From Nectonema munidae (lineage: Eukaryota; Nematomorpha; Nectonematoida; Nectonematidae): a DNA stretch of 64,000 nt. Both the position numbers and the translations under genes were made by a program. Of this stretch, positions 63,001 through 64,000 are shown piece after piece. Where the stretch lies: contig JAUIRK010000308.1 of NCBI GenBank assembly GCA_030549495.1, forward strand, positions 1 to 64,000. The letters run 5' to 3'. Position 1 is the first letter of the stretch. The number at the start of each line of letters is the position of its first letter. The notes under the pieces were generated by a model. It worked only from the letters and a program-made list of their open reading frames with translations. It had not been told where the DNA came from and did no database searches.

Positions 63001-63215
63001 GTTAATCCTAGGGACCAAACATTAAAATATTATTCTTCATAATACAGGATTGAATGTGGAATAGTACTTGCTCACAAAAGTAGTGATGAATCTTAGTGTA
63101 CACCTGAATTTAATATCATGACGAAGCACTTCCTCACTTTTGCCATCTCTTAGTAGAAGTTGAAATAATCATTTATGAAGGATTTATTTCACATTAAACA
63201 TAAATATTATATATA
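60085..63215. other. AT-rich DNA upstream of exon A
   Basis: I looked for the next ROCK exon on the minus strand and found none. It holds two (TA)n runs and ATT/AAT-rich tracts (near 61570). A GACCTCCTTTTTCCGACAAC stretch at 62858 resembles a pogo-type end. Confidence 0.45.
60614..60635. repeat. (TA)n microsatellite
   Basis: About eleven TA units. Another of similar length is at 61168-61188. Confidence 0.85.
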
Positions 63216-63333
63216 CAGTAAAGGCAAATCGATAATAATTCAAAGTCGGATAAATCGAAACTTTGTTTAACGCGAAAATAAATTTCAATCCTGGTTTCAC
63301 TTCTTTTTTTCTTATTTAAAAATCTCCTTTTAA

Positions 63334-63429
63334 CCCATTAAGTCCCAATGTTCCCATTTGGGAACATAAGTAATTTCATCTTCGTCTGCGTTTTTTAGAT
63401 ATCGTCTGATTTCTATGGTACTTAATGGC
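63334..63429. mobile_element. 96-bp piggyBac MITE with TTAA duplication
   Basis: The left end CCCATTAAGTCCCAAT and the right end ATGGTACTTAATGGC are inverted with two mismatches. TTAA lies on both sides (63330-63333 and 63430-63433). A palindrome, TGTTCCCATTTGGGAACA, sits just inside the left end. CCC ends and TTAA targets are the piggyBac signature. It seems to sit inside another short repeat beginning CAGTAAAGGC at 63216. Confidence 0.82.
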
Positions 63430-64000
63430 TTAAATCGAAGTCTAATATAGCAAAACTACACTTAACTCGAACCTGTTTTAATTTTGTTTCGTATCAATAT
63501 TACGCGTTAAAACTGAAAATAAAGTTGTATTTATAAATTTTTATTCGTTTCAAAGTTCATATTATGCTCTCTTAAATCTATATTTTTTAAATCAAAAATT
63601 TTATTGGAAGACAGTTTGAATTTTTTTTCAAATTGAGATGTTTGAAATTTTAGAATCTTTCAACGATGTTGTTTTTTATTATAATGATTTTTGTATCTAA
63701 AATATTTTTATGTAGCTTTTTTGTAATTAATAATTAAGTGTTCAATATTTTTTTAAGGTGGCTTTATTTTCTATTAAAACAAAAGTTTTGTTTTATAATT
63801 TTTTAGTCCTAAATCTTTTTTCTATTTTATTTAGTTATCTCTAATTATTTAATTTTTTTAAGTATGAAACAAATTAAGAGTAATCTTAAAAGTTTCATTA
63901 CATTTATTTGTAGATTTTAGAATATGCTTATTTTGCATGCTTTTATGTTTAGAGTAATGTACCTTGATTGGTGTAAAGTGCGTTATTTATTCATTTCATT

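Overview
The window is AT-rich, intron-containing, repeat-choked DNA from an invertebrate animal. The one host gene has an arthropod-like flavour, and a parasitic crustacean would fit, but I cannot fix the species from sequence alone. I see no rRNA, no intact tRNA gene, no CRISPR array and no bacterial-type operon.

The backbone of the window is a single minus-strand gene for a Rho-associated coiled-coil kinase (ROCK). I placed 15 coding exons between 60084 and 4965. All 14 junctions keep reading frame, and together they encode 1163 residues plus a stop. They cover the coiled coil, the Rho-binding segment, the PH domain split by a C1 zinc domain, and a Ser-rich tail. The kinase domain and 5' exons lie beyond the right edge. 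Notable features are a Ser/Asn/His-rich insert in the coiled coil, a six-residue gap in the PH domain that may be a missed microexon, and a last donor site that overlaps an alternative stop codon.

Almost everything else sits in the introns or flanks of this gene and is mobile DNA. From left to right: a LINE with ORF1 and endonuclease (1-1620), hAT and Tigger pieces, and a piggyBac 3' half (3.6-4.5 kb). Next come a 303-bp hAT MITE (6.4 kb) and a piggyBac with minisatellite-bearing inverted ends holding a LINE tail (8.9-12.5 kb). An RTE-like LINE (12.8-15.2 kb), another piggyBac (18.6-19.3 kb), a 437-bp hAT MITE (25.8 kb) and a Tigger with both ends (26.3-28.3 kb) follow. Then there are a decayed Jockey-like LINE (28.5-29.8 kb), a copy of an uncharacterised invertebrate multicopy gene family (30.6-32.1 kb), and an RTE-like RT split around a piggyBac (34.9-37.9 kb). 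After these lie a broken retroelement RNase H region (38.7-39.7 kb), a Buster-type hAT with a Tc1/mariner-like element in it (41-43 kb), and piggyBac pieces at 44.8-45.6 and 57-58.4 kb. A 96-bp piggyBac MITE with perfect TTAA flanks lies at 63.3 kb.

Two dispersed repeat families carry protein-like reading frames I cannot name. One encodes a short secreted-looking peptide (copies at 6.0, 28.4 and 40.6 kb); the other carries a conserved minus-strand frame (34.3, 40.4 and 52.9 kb). These, the ROCK peculiarities and the 30.6-32.1 kb family are the most useful leads. I did not find a clear new multi-gene system.
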